Shown: piece after piece, positions 32,324 through 42,171 of the stretch
Layout: every line of letters starts with the position of its first letter
Position numbering within the stretch: the first letter of the stretch is position 1
From: JAJFUV01 sp964384215
GTDB lineage: Bacteria > Acidobacteriota > Terriglobia > Bryobacterales > Bryobacteraceae
DNA: 64,000 bases
Direction of reading: 5' to 3'
Assembly (NCBI GenBank): GCA_964384215.1
Contig: CAYLLB010000021.1
Location: forward strand, 22,216-86,215
Position numbers and translations under genes: made by a program
Notes under the pieces: generated by a model
What the model was told of the DNA's origin: nothing
Databases searched by the model: none
Seen by the model: only the letters and a program-made list of their open reading frames with translations

Positions 32324-33538
32324 ATGAAGACTCTCACCATCCTCGGTTCAACCGGATCCATTGGGACCAGCACCCTAGACGTGGTGGGACGCAACGGCGA
32401 CCTTTATCGTGTCTACGCTCTGGTTGCCGGCACGAACGCCGATCTTTTGGCGGCACAGATCGCCGAGTTCAATCCCCAGGTCGCCGTCGTCGCCAACGAT
32501 CAAGTACTGCGCACTCTTACAGATAAACTAAAGGCGAACGGCCTGGACCGGTCGAAGTGGCCGGAGTTGGCCGCCGGAGCCAAGGCGCGCGTGGCGGCGG
32601 CCGTGGCACCGGAAGTGGATTTCGTGATGTCGGCGATCGTGGGCGTGGCAGGCCTGGAAGCCACCTACGAGGCGGTCCGCCGGGGCAAGGCGCTCGGCCT
32701 TGCAAATAAAGAAGTTATGGTCGCCAGCGGCAAACTGGTAACCGAGGCGGCTCGTCAATCCGGCACCGAGATCATCCCGGTGGACAGCGAACACAACGGT
32801 GCTCACCAATGCCTGAGAGCCGGCAAGCGCGGCGAGGTCAGACGGTTGCTGCTTACGGCTTCCGGCGGCCCCTTCCGCCAGACTCCCAAAGAGCTTCTCG
32901 CTTCGGTGACACCGGCCCAGGCCCTGAATCATCCAACATGGAAGATGGGACGGCGGATCACGATCGACTCGGCCACGTTGATGAACAAGGGCTTCGAGGG
33001 GATCGAGGCGTGCTGGCTGTTCGGCTTTACGCCGGACGAGATCGACGTGGTGGTTCACCCACAGTCTTCCGTGCATGCCATGGTGGAATACGCCGACGGC
33101 AGCGTGATCGCCCAGGTTTCGGCAACGGATATGCGCATGCCGATTCAGTACGCGCTTACGTACCCGGCGCGCGAGGCCGCGCCGGTGCCCCGGCTGGATT
33201 GGAGCCAGCCGCGGCATTGGGATTTTGCGGCGCCGGATTGGGACAAATTCCCCCTGCTGAGACTTTCCTATGAGGCACAGCGGGCCGGCGGGTCGGCCAC
33301 CTGTACTCTGAACGCCGCCGATGAGATCGCCGTGGAGAGTTTTCTACGCGGCGAAATCGGCTTTACCGAAATCGGAGAAGTGGTTGAGGAAACGCTGGGG
33401 CGCGTGGCCGCGTCGGAACCGCGTACATTAGAAGAGTGCATGGTCGTGGACCAGCAGTCCCGTCGCCAGGCGCGCGAGATCATCGCGGGGCGGACGGTCG
33501 CGAGGAGCGGTGACTGCACGCCGGTTCAGGCGGACTGA
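32324..33538 (+). CDS. dxr: 1-deoxy-D-xylulose 5-phosphate reductoisomerase
   Basis: Converts DXP to MEP, the committing step of the non-mevalonate isoprenoid pathway, with NADPH and a divalent metal. The 404-residue protein opens with LTILGSTGSIGTSTLDVV, the Dxr nucleotide-binding motif. It also carries NKEVMVASG, PVDSEHNGAHQCL (metal-ligand Asp and Glu) and TLMNKGFEGIEACWLF, all diagnostic. The ATG was chosen so that the protein begins MKTLTILG; only a weak ribosome site is visible. rseP follows after nine bases, the common dxr-rseP arrangement. Isoprenoids from this route would feed the squalene-hopene cyclase encoded elsewhere in the window. Confidence 0.97.
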   Translation: MKTLTILGSTGSIGTSTLDVVGRNGDLYRVYALVAGTNADLLAAQIAEFNPQVAVVANDQVLRTLTDKLKANGLDRSKWPELAAGAKARVAAAVAPEVDFVMSAIVGVAGLEATYEAVRRGKALGLANKEVMVASGKLVTEAARQSGTEIIPVDSEHNGAHQCLRAGKRGEVRRLLLTASGGPFRQTPKELLASVTPAQALNHPTWKMGRRITIDSATLMNKGFEGIEACWLFGFTPDEIDVVVHPQSSVHAMVEYADGSVIAQVSATDMRMPIQYALTYPAREAAPVPRLDWSQPRHWDFAAPDWDKFPLLRLSYEAQRAGGSATCTLNAADEIAVESFLRGEIGFTEIGEVVEETLGRVAASEPRTLEECMVVDQQSRRQAREIIAGRTVARSGDCTPVQAD

Positions 33539-33547
33539 GATATTTAT

Positions 33548-34882
33548 ATGCTGATTCTTGAAAACCTGTGGTGGTTACTGGTGCTGATCGGGGTCATGAT
33601 CATGATCCACGAACTGGGCCACTACTGGGCTGCGCGTTTTTTTGACGTCCATGTGGAAACCTTCAGCTTCGGCTTCGGTCCGCGGCTCTTCGGCTTTCGC
33701 AAGGGCGAGACGGACTTTCGTTTTTCCGCAATCCTGTTTGGTGGCTATGTGAAGATGGCCGGCGAGCAACCGGGCGACTCCACGGACGACCCGCGCGGCT
33801 TCCTGGCCAAGCCGCGCTGGCAGCGTCTGATCATCGCCTTGGCGGGACCGACCATGAACGTGGTCCTGGCGATCGCTCTCGTGACGGGCCTGTTCATGGT
33901 CCGGTATCCGAAGCCGGCAGACCCGAACGCGCCCGCCCTGGTCGGCAACGTGCTCCCGGATTCGCCCGCAGCCAAGGCCGGCATCCGCGAGGGCGATGTC
34001 ATCGTCCAGTTGGACGATTTGCAGAGACCTAACTGGGAAGCGATCGTAATGCGCGAGGTTTCCGGGGCCAACCGCGCGTTCCACGTAACCGTCGAGCGCC
34101 GCGGGAAGCGCATCGAAACCACGGTCACACCGATGCTCGACGAGAAGACCGGCATCGGATTCGCCGGCTGGGCGGACCAGAGCGAAGTGCAGATCGCCAA
34201 CGTCAGCCCCGGCATGCCGGCCGAGCAGGCGGGGTTGCAGCGCGGAGACCTGATGCTGGCCATTAACGGCATTCCCATCCGTTCGCGCTTCAAGCTCCAG
34301 GAAGTGATCCGGGCGAGCGGAGGCAAACCCGTGCAGATCGACTTCCAGCGTGAGGGCCGCCGTCAGTCGGCTCAACTGCATCCCGTGTTCTCAGACCTGG
34401 ACGGAACCGGACGGTGGATGATCGGCGCCTACTTTGAGGACCGGGTTGTTTTCACGCGTCTGCCGTTGCATGAGGCTCTGGCTGAATCCACCCGCTACAA
34501 CGTAAAGGGCGCCACCCTGATCTATCAGTTCCTGCGCGGGTTGATCGAGCGGCGCGTGTCGGCCAAGTCCGTCCACGGTCCGATCGGCATCGCACAACTG
34601 TCGGGTGAAGCGGCCCGCGAAGGCCCGTTCGCGTTCGTCGGTTTGATGGCCATGGTGAGCCTGAACCTGGCTGTGATCAATCTTTTGCCCATCCCCATCA
34701 TGGACGGCGGCGTGGTGCTGATGCTGCTCATCGAGATGATCATGCGCCGGGACATGAGCCTACCTGTGAAAGAAATGGTTTTCAAGCTGGGCTTTGTCTT
34801 CCTGATGATGGTGATGGCCTTCGTGATCTACAACGACATCGCCCGGATTCTGCCTCCCGGCGCGCTGTTGCCACGCTGGTAA
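33548..34882 (+). CDS. rseP: RseP-type site-2 zinc metalloprotease
   Basis: Inner-membrane intramembrane protease (family M50B) that cuts anti-sigma factors and leftover signal peptides. The zinc motif is HELGH at residues 21-25 within the first transmembrane segment, and the second conserved motif, NLLPIPIMDGG, near the C terminus supplies the third ligand. Two PDZ-like domains lie between (around residues 120-200 and 205-285). C-terminal helices complete the membrane part. It is cotranscribed with dxr. Together with the membrane-anchored HtrA at 4-5 kb it could form a DegS-RseP-like cascade, though no anti-sigma substrate is visible here. Confidence 0.95.
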   Translation: MLILENLWWLLVLIGVMIMIHELGHYWAARFFDVHVETFSFGFGPRLFGFRKGETDFRFSAILFGGYVKMAGEQPGDSTDDPRGFLAKPRWQRLIIALAGPTMNVVLAIALVTGLFMVRYPKPADPNAPALVGNVLPDSPAAKAGIREGDVIVQLDDLQRPNWEAIVMREVSGANRAFHVTVERRGKRIETTVTPMLDEKTGIGFAGWADQSEVQIANVSPGMPAEQAGLQRGDLMLAINGIPIRSRFKLQEVIRASGGKPVQIDFQREGRRQSAQLHPVFSDLDGTGRWMIGAYFEDRVVFTRLPLHEALAESTRYNVKGATLIYQFLRGLIERRVSAKSVHGPIGIAQLSGEAAREGPFAFVGLMAMVSLNLAVINLLPIPIMDGGVVLMLLIEMIMRRDMSLPVKEMVFKLGFVFLMMVMAFVIYNDIARILPPGALLPRW

Positions 34883-34973
34883 CGCCCGCCGGGTCCGGGT
34901 GCGGCGCACGCACTTCTTCCCGGCGGCGAGTTGCCTTTACTTCCTTAACACGCTATAAAGCTAATTGCTTCAC

Positions 34974-37637
34974 ATGTTGGTCCTAGTCTTCCTTCTGACC
35001 CTTCTTACAGCCTCGGGGGCCGAATACGCCACCCCGGCGGGCACGCGTACGGCTGCGCGCAGGCCCGGCGCCGAAAGTATTCTCCCCGGAGGCCGCATGA
35101 TCGCGCCGCTCGGGCTTCAATATTCAACTGGCCCCGGCCCATTCGGCCTGGCCGTGAACGACAACGCCCGCATGGTTGTCACCGCCGACGGTGGCCCCAA
35201 CCGCTACTCGCTCACCGCTCTGCTGCGCAGTGGTTCGCGATGGGAGATCCGTCATGTGGCGGCTCCCCAAAAGGGTGATCCCGAGGCTGAGAATGACGAC
35301 TGGCGCAGCGTCTTCATGGGGCTCGCCTTCAGCGGGGATCGAGACGTATGGGCTTCGGAAGGCAACTCCGGCCGTGTGCGCCTGGTGCACATGCCCGGCG
35401 GAGAGGTCGAACAAATCTATAGCCTCAACCAGGACGGCTTCCAAGACAGCTACACGGGCGATCTGGTCCTCGACCGCGCGCGCGAGGTTCTTTACGTTGT
35501 CGATCAGGCGAATTTCCGCGTGGTGGTGATCGACCTCAAGAAGAAGCGCATCGCCGCCTCTCTCCGCGTGGGCCGCATGCCATTCGCGCTGGCTTTGTCG
35601 CCGGATGGCCGCCAGCTTTACGTCACGCACATAGGGATGTTCGAATACAAGCCGATTCCCGGCGCCGACCCTAACCGCGTCCTCGAAACCGGACTTCCCT
35701 TCCCCGCCTTTGGCTTTCCGTCCAAGGACGCCGCGGACGGCGCGCGCCGCGAGACGGCCGCCGGGACAGTGGACGTGCCGGGCTTGGGCGACCCGAACGC
35801 CGCCGCGTCCAATTCGCTCGCCGTGGTGGATGTCTCCAATACGGAGGCACCCAGGGTCGAGCGCTACATACGCACCGGATTGCCCTTCGGCGGAAAGGTC
35901 GTGGGCGGCAGTAGTCCTTCGGGCGTGCTGGCCGTGGGCGGCCGCGTGTACGTCTCCAACGGGCACAACGATTCGATCAGCGTCATCGATCCGGTGGCCG
36001 GGCGCAAGATTACGGACATTCCAATCCGCATTCCCGGCTTGGAGGACTTCCGGGGCGTGCTGCCCATCGGCATGGCGTACGATGCCAAGACCGGCTGGCT
36101 GCTGGTGGCCGAGGCCGGCATCAACGCCGTGGGCGTCATCGACACTCGGACCATGAAGCACATCGCGCACCTGCCGGCGGGCTGGTTTCCCACCCGGTTG
36201 GTGGTGGACCGGGGCACCGTGTACGTGAGCAACGCCAAGGGGCATGGAACGGGGCCGAACGCCACGCCCTACGCGGCACTCGAGCACAGTTTCCAGGCTG
36301 AGCTGAGACGCGGCACGGTGTCCATTTACACGATGCCGTCCGCCCAGGACCTGGAGGCGCACACCGCAAGGGTGTTCGAGTTGAACGGCTTCGTGCCACA
36401 GGAAGGCGACGCCAAACCTCTTCCCCGAGGACTGCGCCGCGTGGTGATCATCGTCAAGGAGAACCGGACATTCGACGAAGTGTTCGGCGACGTCGAAAGC
36501 GCCTCCAACGGGACCGTGAACGGAGCGCCCATGCTGGCGCGCTTCAGCCGCTACGCCATGGTCAGCAGCCCGCGCGGCAGCTTCCGCAGCCGGACCACCC
36601 TGCGCAATGTGAACGTTACGCCCAACCATCACGAGATGGCGGCGCGGTGGGCCTTCAGCGACAATTTTTACGCTGACAGTGAGGTCAGCGTGGACGGACA
36701 CCATTGGATTGTGGGTTCGTACCCGAACGCCTGGACCGAGAGCACGGTCATGGCAAGCGGCCAGAAAAACTTCCGCTTTCCTACCAACGCCCCGGGCCGC
36801 CTGCAATTCCCGCAGAGCAATTCGAGTGTGCACCCGGAGGAGCAACTTGAGGCCGGTGCCCTCTGGCATCACCTGGAGCGCCACGGCATCACGTTCCGCA
36901 ACTACGGCGAGGGTTTCGAGCTGGCGGGTGTCTATGAACAGGGCGGCATGAAGCCCACCGGCGCTCGCTACTTGACGAACGTTCCCATGCCGGACCCGCT
37001 CTACCGCAACACGTCGCGCGACTATCCGCAGTACAATACGAACATTCCGGACCAGTATCGCGCTACGCAGTTCATCCGGGAGGTTGAGGAAAAGTACATA
37101 AAGGGCGGCGAGGAGTTCCCCCGTCTGGTGTTCATCCACTTGCCCAACGATCACATGGCCAAGCCACGGCCGGAGGACGGCTACCCTTTCAACTCCTCCT
37201 ATGTCGCCGACAACGACTACGCACTGGGGCGCATCATCGAGTTCCTCTCTAAGACACCCTGGTGGCGCGAGATGGCCGTGCTGGTGACCGAGGATGACGC
37301 ACAGGGCGGCGTGGACCACATCGACTCGCACCGCACCGTTTTCCTGGCCATGGGCCCGTACGCCCGAAAGAACTATGTATCGCACGTGAACGCGAGCTTC
37401 CCCAGCCTGCTGAAGACGACGTTCCGCATCCTGGGAATTCCTCCCTTGAACCTGTACGACGCAGCGGCCGCCGATCTGGCCGGGTGCTTCACCAACGAGC
37501 CGGATTTCACGCCCTACCGGGCCCTGCCCATCAACCCTCTGCTATTCGATCCCTCGAAAGCCAAGGACCCGCTCGATCCCGTGCCTGGACCGAAGATGGA
37601 CGATCCGGACTTTCTCCGCGAACAGCACCGGCGGTGA
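34974..37637 (+). CDS. Secreted YncE-like beta-propeller fused to a phosphoesterase (phospholipase C/acid phosphatase) domain
   Basis: An 887-residue exported protein (signal LVLVFLLTLLTASGA). Residues of about 50-450 form a YVTN/YncE-type propeller (LYVVDQANFRVVVIDL, SPDGRQLYVTH, VYVSNGHNDSISVID). The C-terminal part begins with VVIIVKENRTFDEVFGD, the metal-site entry of the phosphoesterase family, and later has FIHLPNDHMA and VLVTEDDAQGGVDHIDSHR with further metal ligands. It should hydrolyse a phosphate ester outside the cytoplasm. The TTG nine bases upstream is an alternative start; no good ribosome site is seen for either. YfhO-like, kinase-like and peptidase genes follow with almost no gaps. 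Confidence 0.88.
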   Translation: MLVLVFLLTLLTASGAEYATPAGTRTAARRPGAESILPGGRMIAPLGLQYSTGPGPFGLAVNDNARMVVTADGGPNRYSLTALLRSGSRWEIRHVAAPQKGDPEAENDDWRSVFMGLAFSGDRDVWASEGNSGRVRLVHMPGGEVEQIYSLNQDGFQDSYTGDLVLDRAREVLYVVDQANFRVVVIDLKKKRIAASLRVGRMPFALALSPDGRQLYVTHIGMFEYKPIPGADPNRVLETGLPFPAFGFPSKDAADGARRETAAGTVDVPGLGDPNAAASNSLAVVDVSNTEAPRVERYIRTGLPFGGKVVGGSSPSGVLAVGGRVYVSNGHNDSISVIDPVAGRKITDIPIRIPGLEDFRGVLPIGMAYDAKTGWLLVAEAGINAVGVIDTRTMKHIAHLPAGWFPTRLVVDRGTVYVSNAKGHGTGPNATPYAALEHSFQAELRRGTVSIYTMPSAQDLEAHTARVFELNGFVPQEGDAKPLPRGLRRVVIIVKENRTFDEVFGDVESASNGTVNGAPMLARFSRYAMVSSPRGSFRSRTTLRNVNVTPNHHEMAARWAFSDNFYADSEVSVDGHHWIVGSYPNAWTESTVMASGQKNFRFPTNAPGRLQFPQSNSSVHPEEQLEAGALWHHLERHGITFRNYGEGFELAGVYEQGGMKPTGARYLTNVPMPDPLYRNTSRDYPQYNTNIPDQYRATQFIREVEEKYIKGGEEFPRLVFIHLPNDHMAKPRPEDGYPFNSSYVADNDYALGRIIEFLSKTPWWREMAVLVTEDDAQGGVDHIDSHRTVFLAMGPYARKNYVSHVNASFPSLLKTTFRILGIPPLNLYDAAAADLAGCFTNEPDFTPYRALPINPLLFDPSKAKDPLDPVPGPKMDDPDFLREQHRR

Positions 37638-37640
37638 CCA

Positions 37641-39851
37641 ATGGACCGGATCAAGCGATCTGCGCGCACGCTAGCCTACCCCGTACTGCTCGCGCTGATC
37701 GTCACCGGTTTTTATTGGAAGCTGGTTCTCACGAAGCAGTTCACATGGCTCAGCAGCCCGGACATCGCCTGTCAGGTGATGCCGTGGATGGCGATGCAGG
37801 CCCGTGCCTGGCAGCAGGGGGAATTCCCTGCCTGGGATCCATTTCATTACGGCGGCCAACCGCTGGTGGGGCAGGTCCAGCCCGGCGCCGCCTACCCGCT
37901 CAATTGGCTGCTGTTCCTGCTGCCATTGCGGGACGGGCAGCCGCGTGACGGTTACCTCCACTGGTATTTCGTCCTGATCCATTTCATCGCCGCGCTGGCC
38001 TGTTACGCGCTGTGCCGCGATCTCAAGCGCAGCCGGGGCGCCGCGCTCGTGGCCGGAGTGGCATATGGTTTAGGCGGCGCGCTGGCCGCCATCGACTGGC
38101 CCCAGTTGCTCAACGGTGCGACGCTGGCGCCGCTGGCGTTCCTGTTTCTTCTGCGCGCGGCGCGCGGCCGGCGGCCGCTGACCAGCGCGGCTCTCTCGGG
38201 CTTCTTCCTCGGCTTGTGCTGGCTCGCCGGGCATCACCAGGTTCCGCTGTTTTTCACGCTCGCGGCGGCGGCCGCCTGGCTGTTCCAGATTTTCAGGCGT
38301 GAAGGAGTACATTTGCCCTGCCTGCGGCTGGCGATGCTGAGCGCAGCGGTTTGTGTTTTGACGAGCGGGCTGCAGACTCTGCCCGCCTATGAGTACGGCA
38401 AACTTTCGCGGCGCTTCATTTCCGGTGACCAGCAACTGCGGTGGAATCAAGCCGTTCCTTACGCAGTGCACAGCGATTTGGCGACGCCGCCCACGACGCT
38501 GATTGGCATTGTGATCCCGGGCGTTTACCGGAATACGAATCCGCACCTGGGCTTCGCGATCGTGTCCCTGGCAGTGCTGGCGGCCGCGGCAGGCTGGCGG
38601 CACCCCCGCGTAAGGTTGTTCACCGTCTTGGCCGTGGGCGGGCTTCTGCTCGCCCTCGGGCCGCACAGCGTGGTGCACGGAGTGCTCTATGCGATCGTCC
38701 CCCTGGTCGAAAAAGCCCGCAGCCCGTCGATGGCCCTTCCGGTGTTTAGCCTGGGCGCGGCGGTGCTGGCGGCGTATGGACTGGACTTCGTGGAGCGCAA
38801 GCGAAGCCGCATCTGTCTTTCGCGGCTGCGCGTCGCGCTTGCGGTCTGCGGCGGGGTGATCCTGCTGGGAGTCCTGGGCATTCTCACGGCGCGCAAGATG
38901 TCGTTCGACATCGAAGAGCGCGTGGCCCTGGCCGGCTTCTTCGCCCTGGCCGCCGCGGCGCTGCTGGGGATAAAGCGGACGGGGCGAGGGTTGGCCGCCT
39001 GCGTGCTCCTCCTGGCTCTGGTCGAGATCGGCAACACCAGCGGCTATGCGTTCCCTCACGGTGGCGAGCCGGGGCGCATCGGGCTTCTGCGCCTGCTCCG
39101 GGACGACCGCGACATCGTGGCATTCCTGCGCAGCCGGACGGACCGGGGCCGCGTGGAGATCGACATGGGCCAGATTCCGTACAATTTCGGCGATTGGAAC
39201 GGGATCGACGCTTACGACGGCTTCGTGTTGGGGAATCCCGAGAGCGTGGCGCGGCTCGACATGTACAATATGCGCACGCGCATGCTTTACGGCAATCGCT
39301 ATGCTTTGCGCCGGCAACCCGAATCGCCGGCCCAGCGCGAAGTCTTTGCGGGCCTGAGCGGCTTGAAAGTGTACGAGAATCCCGGTGTGTTCCCTCGCGT
39401 GTGGACGGTGCATGACGCGGTCCAGGTTCCCGATCAGGAAAATGACATACGCCGTCTCATGGCCGATCCAGGCTTCGACCTGGCGCGCCGCACATTCCTC
39501 ACCACTGCGCCGCCCAGGCTGGAAACCTGCGCCGCCACGGACCAGGCGCGCCTGGCGGGGCGCAGTCTCAACCACGTGACTATCGACGTGGACATGGCTT
39601 GCACGGGCATGGTGGTGGCGAGCGAGAATATGTTCCCGGGTTGGCGAGCCACAGTGGACGGCGCACCCGCCGAACTGCACGCGGCTTACACGTTCCTGCG
39701 AGGAGTGGTGGTGCCCGCGGGACGGCACCGCGTGGAGATGCGCTATCGTCCGGCGTGGCTTTACGCCGGCGCGGTGTTCAGTTTGCTAGGCGTGGCGGCA
39801 GTCCTGGTCCTCGCCTGGCGGGAACGGTGCAAGGAGGCGTTGCGAGCATGA
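37641..39851 (+). CDS. YfhO-like polytopic membrane protein
   Basis: A 736-residue membrane protein. Roughly a dozen hydrophobic segments in the first 470 residues are followed by a soluble C-terminal domain ending in an immunoglobulin-like pattern (GWRATVDGAPAEL, VPAGRHRVEMRYRP) and a last membrane helix. An early DIACQVMPWM segment and a GGQPLVGQVQPGAAYPL loop are typical of YfhO/GT-C-like proteins, which are thought to transfer sugars from lipid carriers, as for teichoic-acid glycosylation in Firmicutes. The start is three bases after the phosphoesterase stop, and the stop overlaps the next ATG by four bases. Confidence 0.85.
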   Translation: MDRIKRSARTLAYPVLLALIVTGFYWKLVLTKQFTWLSSPDIACQVMPWMAMQARAWQQGEFPAWDPFHYGGQPLVGQVQPGAAYPLNWLLFLLPLRDGQPRDGYLHWYFVLIHFIAALACYALCRDLKRSRGAALVAGVAYGLGGALAAIDWPQLLNGATLAPLAFLFLLRAARGRRPLTSAALSGFFLGLCWLAGHHQVPLFFTLAAAAAWLFQIFRREGVHLPCLRLAMLSAAVCVLTSGLQTLPAYEYGKLSRRFISGDQQLRWNQAVPYAVHSDLATPPTTLIGIVIPGVYRNTNPHLGFAIVSLAVLAAAAGWRHPRVRLFTVLAVGGLLLALGPHSVVHGVLYAIVPLVEKARSPSMALPVFSLGAAVLAAYGLDFVERKRSRICLSRLRVALAVCGGVILLGVLGILTARKMSFDIEERVALAGFFALAAAALLGIKRTGRGLAACVLLLALVEIGNTSGYAFPHGGEPGRIGLLRLLRDDRDIVAFLRSRTDRGRVEIDMGQIPYNFGDWNGIDAYDGFVLGNPESVARLDMYNMRTRMLYGNRYALRRQPESPAQREVFAGLSGLKVYENPGVFPRVWTVHDAVQVPDQENDIRRLMADPGFDLARRTFLTTAPPRLETCAATDQARLAGRSLNHVTIDVDMACTGMVVASENMFPGWRATVDGAPAELHAAYTFLRGVVVPAGRHRVEMRYRPAWLYAGAVFSLLGVAAVLVLAWRERCKEALRA

Positions 39852-40801
39852 GTGAATTCTATCTGGGTGTGGATGGAGGCCAGTCTTCCACCACCGCCCT
39901 GATCGGCGACCGCGAGGGCCGTGTGGTCGGGTCCGGCCGCGGCGGGCCGTGCAACCACGTGGGGGCCGCCCAGGGCCGCGAGAAATTCGTGCGCACTATC
40001 GGCGACTGCGTTTCGGCGGCGGCGCGCAGCGCCGGCCAGGATCCCGGCCGGATCGAGTTCGCCTCCGCCTGCCTGGGCTTCAGCGGAGGCCCGGCGGACA
40101 AGGAAGAAATTCTGGGCCAGATGCTGCGCGCGGAACGCATGTCGGTTACGACGGATGCGTTGATTGCGCTCAGCGGCGCTACGGGCGGCGCTCCCGGCAT
40201 CATTACCATCTCCGGCACAGGGTCCATCGCTTACGGCCGCAACGCCGCGGGCAAGACGGCGCGCGCGGGCGGCTGGGGCTATGTGTTCGGCGACAGCGGC
40301 AGCGGGTTCGACCTGGCGCGCCGCGCGTTGCAGGCTGCCTTGCGTTTTGAGGAGGGTTGGGGGCCGGAGACTGCCCTGCACTCCATGTTGCTCGAAGCCA
40401 CCGGCGCCGGCGACGCCAACGACCTGTTGCACCGCTTCTACACCACTGAGTATCCGCGGCCCAGGATCGCCGCGTTCTCGAAGCTCGTGGACCGTGCAGC
40501 GCAGGCAGGCGATGCCGTCGCGCTCGAAATCATCGAACAGTCCGCCGGCGAACTGGCCCGCCTGGCCGCAGCCGTGCGCGGGCAGTTGTTCGCGCCGGGC
40601 GAGGAGGCGCGAGTGGCTTACATCGGCGGAGTGTTTCATTCCGCCATGTTGCGGGAATGCTACATCGCGCTGGTGGACGCCGAACCCGGCAATCGATGCG
40701 GCCCACCCGAGTACGGACCGGCGACCGGAGCGCTGATTGAGGCTTATCGAGCCGCGGGGATCACCCCCAGCCTCGCGGACGTGCCGGAATTCGAAAAATG
40801 A
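39848..40801 (+). CDS. BadF/BadG/BcrA/BcrD-type ATPase, probable N-acetylglucosamine kinase
   Basis: A 317-residue actin-fold ATPase. The phosphate-1 motif YLGVDGGQSSTTALIGD opens the protein; phosphate-2 is ITISGTGSIAYGRN, and GGWGYVFGDSGSGFDLARRAL is characteristic of eukaryote-type GlcNAc kinases and related bacterial sugar kinases. It probably phosphorylates an amino sugar. The ATG is embedded in the YfhO-like stop (ATGA), and its own stop overlaps the peptidase start in the same way, so translation of the three is coupled. With the GH20 enzyme elsewhere in the window it could serve amino-sugar recycling, which is inference. Confidence 0.85.
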   Translation: MSEFYLGVDGGQSSTTALIGDREGRVVGSGRGGPCNHVGAAQGREKFVRTIGDCVSAAARSAGQDPGRIEFASACLGFSGGPADKEEILGQMLRAERMSVTTDALIALSGATGGAPGIITISGTGSIAYGRNAAGKTARAGGWGYVFGDSGSGFDLARRALQAALRFEEGWGPETALHSMLLEATGAGDANDLLHRFYTTEYPRPRIAAFSKLVDRAAQAGDAVALEIIEQSAGELARLAAAVRGQLFAPGEEARVAYIGGVFHSAMLRECYIALVDAEPGNRCGPPEYGPATGALIEAYRAAGITPSLADVPEFEK

Positions 40802-42114
40802 GACCGATTATCCTGTTTTTGACAGCGTGCGCGCTTACGGCCGCCGAGCCGGACTGGACGCGGATCGATAGAGAAGCACTGGAGCTTTTTCAGCGCTACG
40901 TGCGCATCGCCAGCGTCAATCCGCCCGCCGACACGCGCGAGGCTGCGTCCCTGCTGAAGCGGGAACTGGAGGCGCGTGGAATCGAAGCGCACACATACAC
41001 CAGCGGCCCGCAGGGGCAGACCAACCTGGTGGCGCGCCTGGCAGGGAGGGACCGTTCCAAGAAGCCGCTCGTATTGATGAACCACATGGATGTGGTGCCT
41101 GTAGACCGCAAGGCCTGGAAGTTGGATCCGTTCGGGGCTTTGATCAGGGACGGCTTTCTGTGGGGACGCGGCGCGTTCGACATGAAGCCGATCGGCGTCC
41201 AGCAGTTGGTGGCGCTCGGGGCCATGAAGCAGGCCGGTATCGTGCCGGCTCGCGACATCGTCTTCCTGGCAACCGCCGATGAGGAGGTTGCCGGCAAGTA
41301 CGGCGCTCAATGGATGATCGATAACCATTACAGCGAGATCGACGCCGGGTACGTGATGGACGAGGGTGGCTTCGGCTCCCGCGAGGTGTTCGCCGGCGGC
41401 AAACTGGTGTTCGGCGTGGCGGTGGGAGAGAAGCAGCCCGTTTGGCTTCGCTTGCGCGCTCGCGGCACGGCAGCCCACGGCTCGCAACCCATTCCGGACA
41501 ACGCCAATGACATCCTGCTGGCGGCAATCGAGAAAGCCAAGGCCGTTCCGCCGCCCGCGACCCAGCATCCGGTGGTCGAGGAGATGATGCGCGCCATCGG
41601 CGGCCAGGCGGCGGGCAATAAGTTCACGTCGGCGATCCGCCGCAACACGGTGTCTCTCACCACGCTGACAGCGGGCGTCGGTTCGCCGCCGAAGGTGAAC
41701 GTGATCCCCTCGGTGAGCGAAGCCACGCTGGATTGCCGCCTGCTACCCGGCGTCAATGCCGAGGAGTTCATCTCGGAAATGAAGGCGCGCATCAACGACC
41801 CTCGTGTCAGCGTGGAACTGCTCTCGCTCCCGGTGGACCCCGGGACCAGTTCCTACCGCACGCCGTTGTTCGCGGCCATCCGCTCCGCTATCTTGAAGCA
41901 GTATCCGGACGCGGTGGTGACGCCCATTCTGGTGCCTTACAGCACGGACTCGGCAAAGTTCCGAAAGAAGGGCGTCCCGGCTTACGGCTTGTTGCCGGTG
42001 GTGGTCGATCTGGCAACTTTCAGTTCCATGCACGGTGACGCCGAACGTTTGCCGGTCGATGGGTTCCTGAAAGGTGTACATATCTACTTCAATCTGTTAA
42101 GGTCTGAATATTGA
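40798..42114 (+). CDS. Secreted M20-family metallopeptidase (ArgE/DapE/CPG2 type)
   Basis: A 438-residue dizinc amidohydrolase with a short export signal (PIILFLTACALTAA). Zinc ligands and catalytic residues are visible as His in LMNHMDVVPVD, Asp in WGRGAFDMK, the Glu pair in ATADEEVAGKYGA and a late His in FSSMHGDAERL. The dimerisation domain starts near AARGTAAHGSQPIPDN-like residues around position 220. Likely cleaves an acyl amino acid or dipeptide in the periplasm. Last gene of the 35-42 kb operon; a GC-rich hairpin lies just after it. Confidence 0.9.
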   Translation: MRPIILFLTACALTAAEPDWTRIDREALELFQRYVRIASVNPPADTREAASLLKRELEARGIEAHTYTSGPQGQTNLVARLAGRDRSKKPLVLMNHMDVVPVDRKAWKLDPFGALIRDGFLWGRGAFDMKPIGVQQLVALGAMKQAGIVPARDIVFLATADEEVAGKYGAQWMIDNHYSEIDAGYVMDEGGFGSREVFAGGKLVFGVAVGEKQPVWLRLRARGTAAHGSQPIPDNANDILLAAIEKAKAVPPPATQHPVVEEMMRAIGGQAAGNKFTSAIRRNTVSLTTLTAGVGSPPKVNVIPSVSEATLDCRLLPGVNAEEFISEMKARINDPRVSVELLSLPVDPGTSSYRTPLFAAIRSAILKQYPDAVVTPILVPYSTDSAKFRKKGVPAYGLLPVVVDLATFSSMHGDAERLPVDGFLKGVHIYFNLLRSEY

Positions 42115-42127
42115 TGTCTAGGAGCGC

Positions 42128-42143
42128 GCCGCCGTCCGGCGGC
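42128..42143 (+). terminator. Short GC hairpin after the M20 peptidase gene
   Basis: GCCGCC-GTCC-GGCGGC, a six-pair stem with a four-base loop, 14 bases after the stop, without a T tract. It may end the operon or simply separate it from the histidine kinase. Confidence 0.3.
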
Positions 42144-42171
42144 CGGTCCGCGTCACGGAAGGATTTCGGAA

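Noticed and set aside
35124..37385. A 753-codon open frame antisense to the phosphoesterase gene
   Set aside because: It mirrors the codon bias of the sense gene, has no domain motifs, and the sense strand carries clear family signatures. The same applies to the long antisense frames at 38070-39728, 13367-14845, 15703-17325 and 43360-44490.
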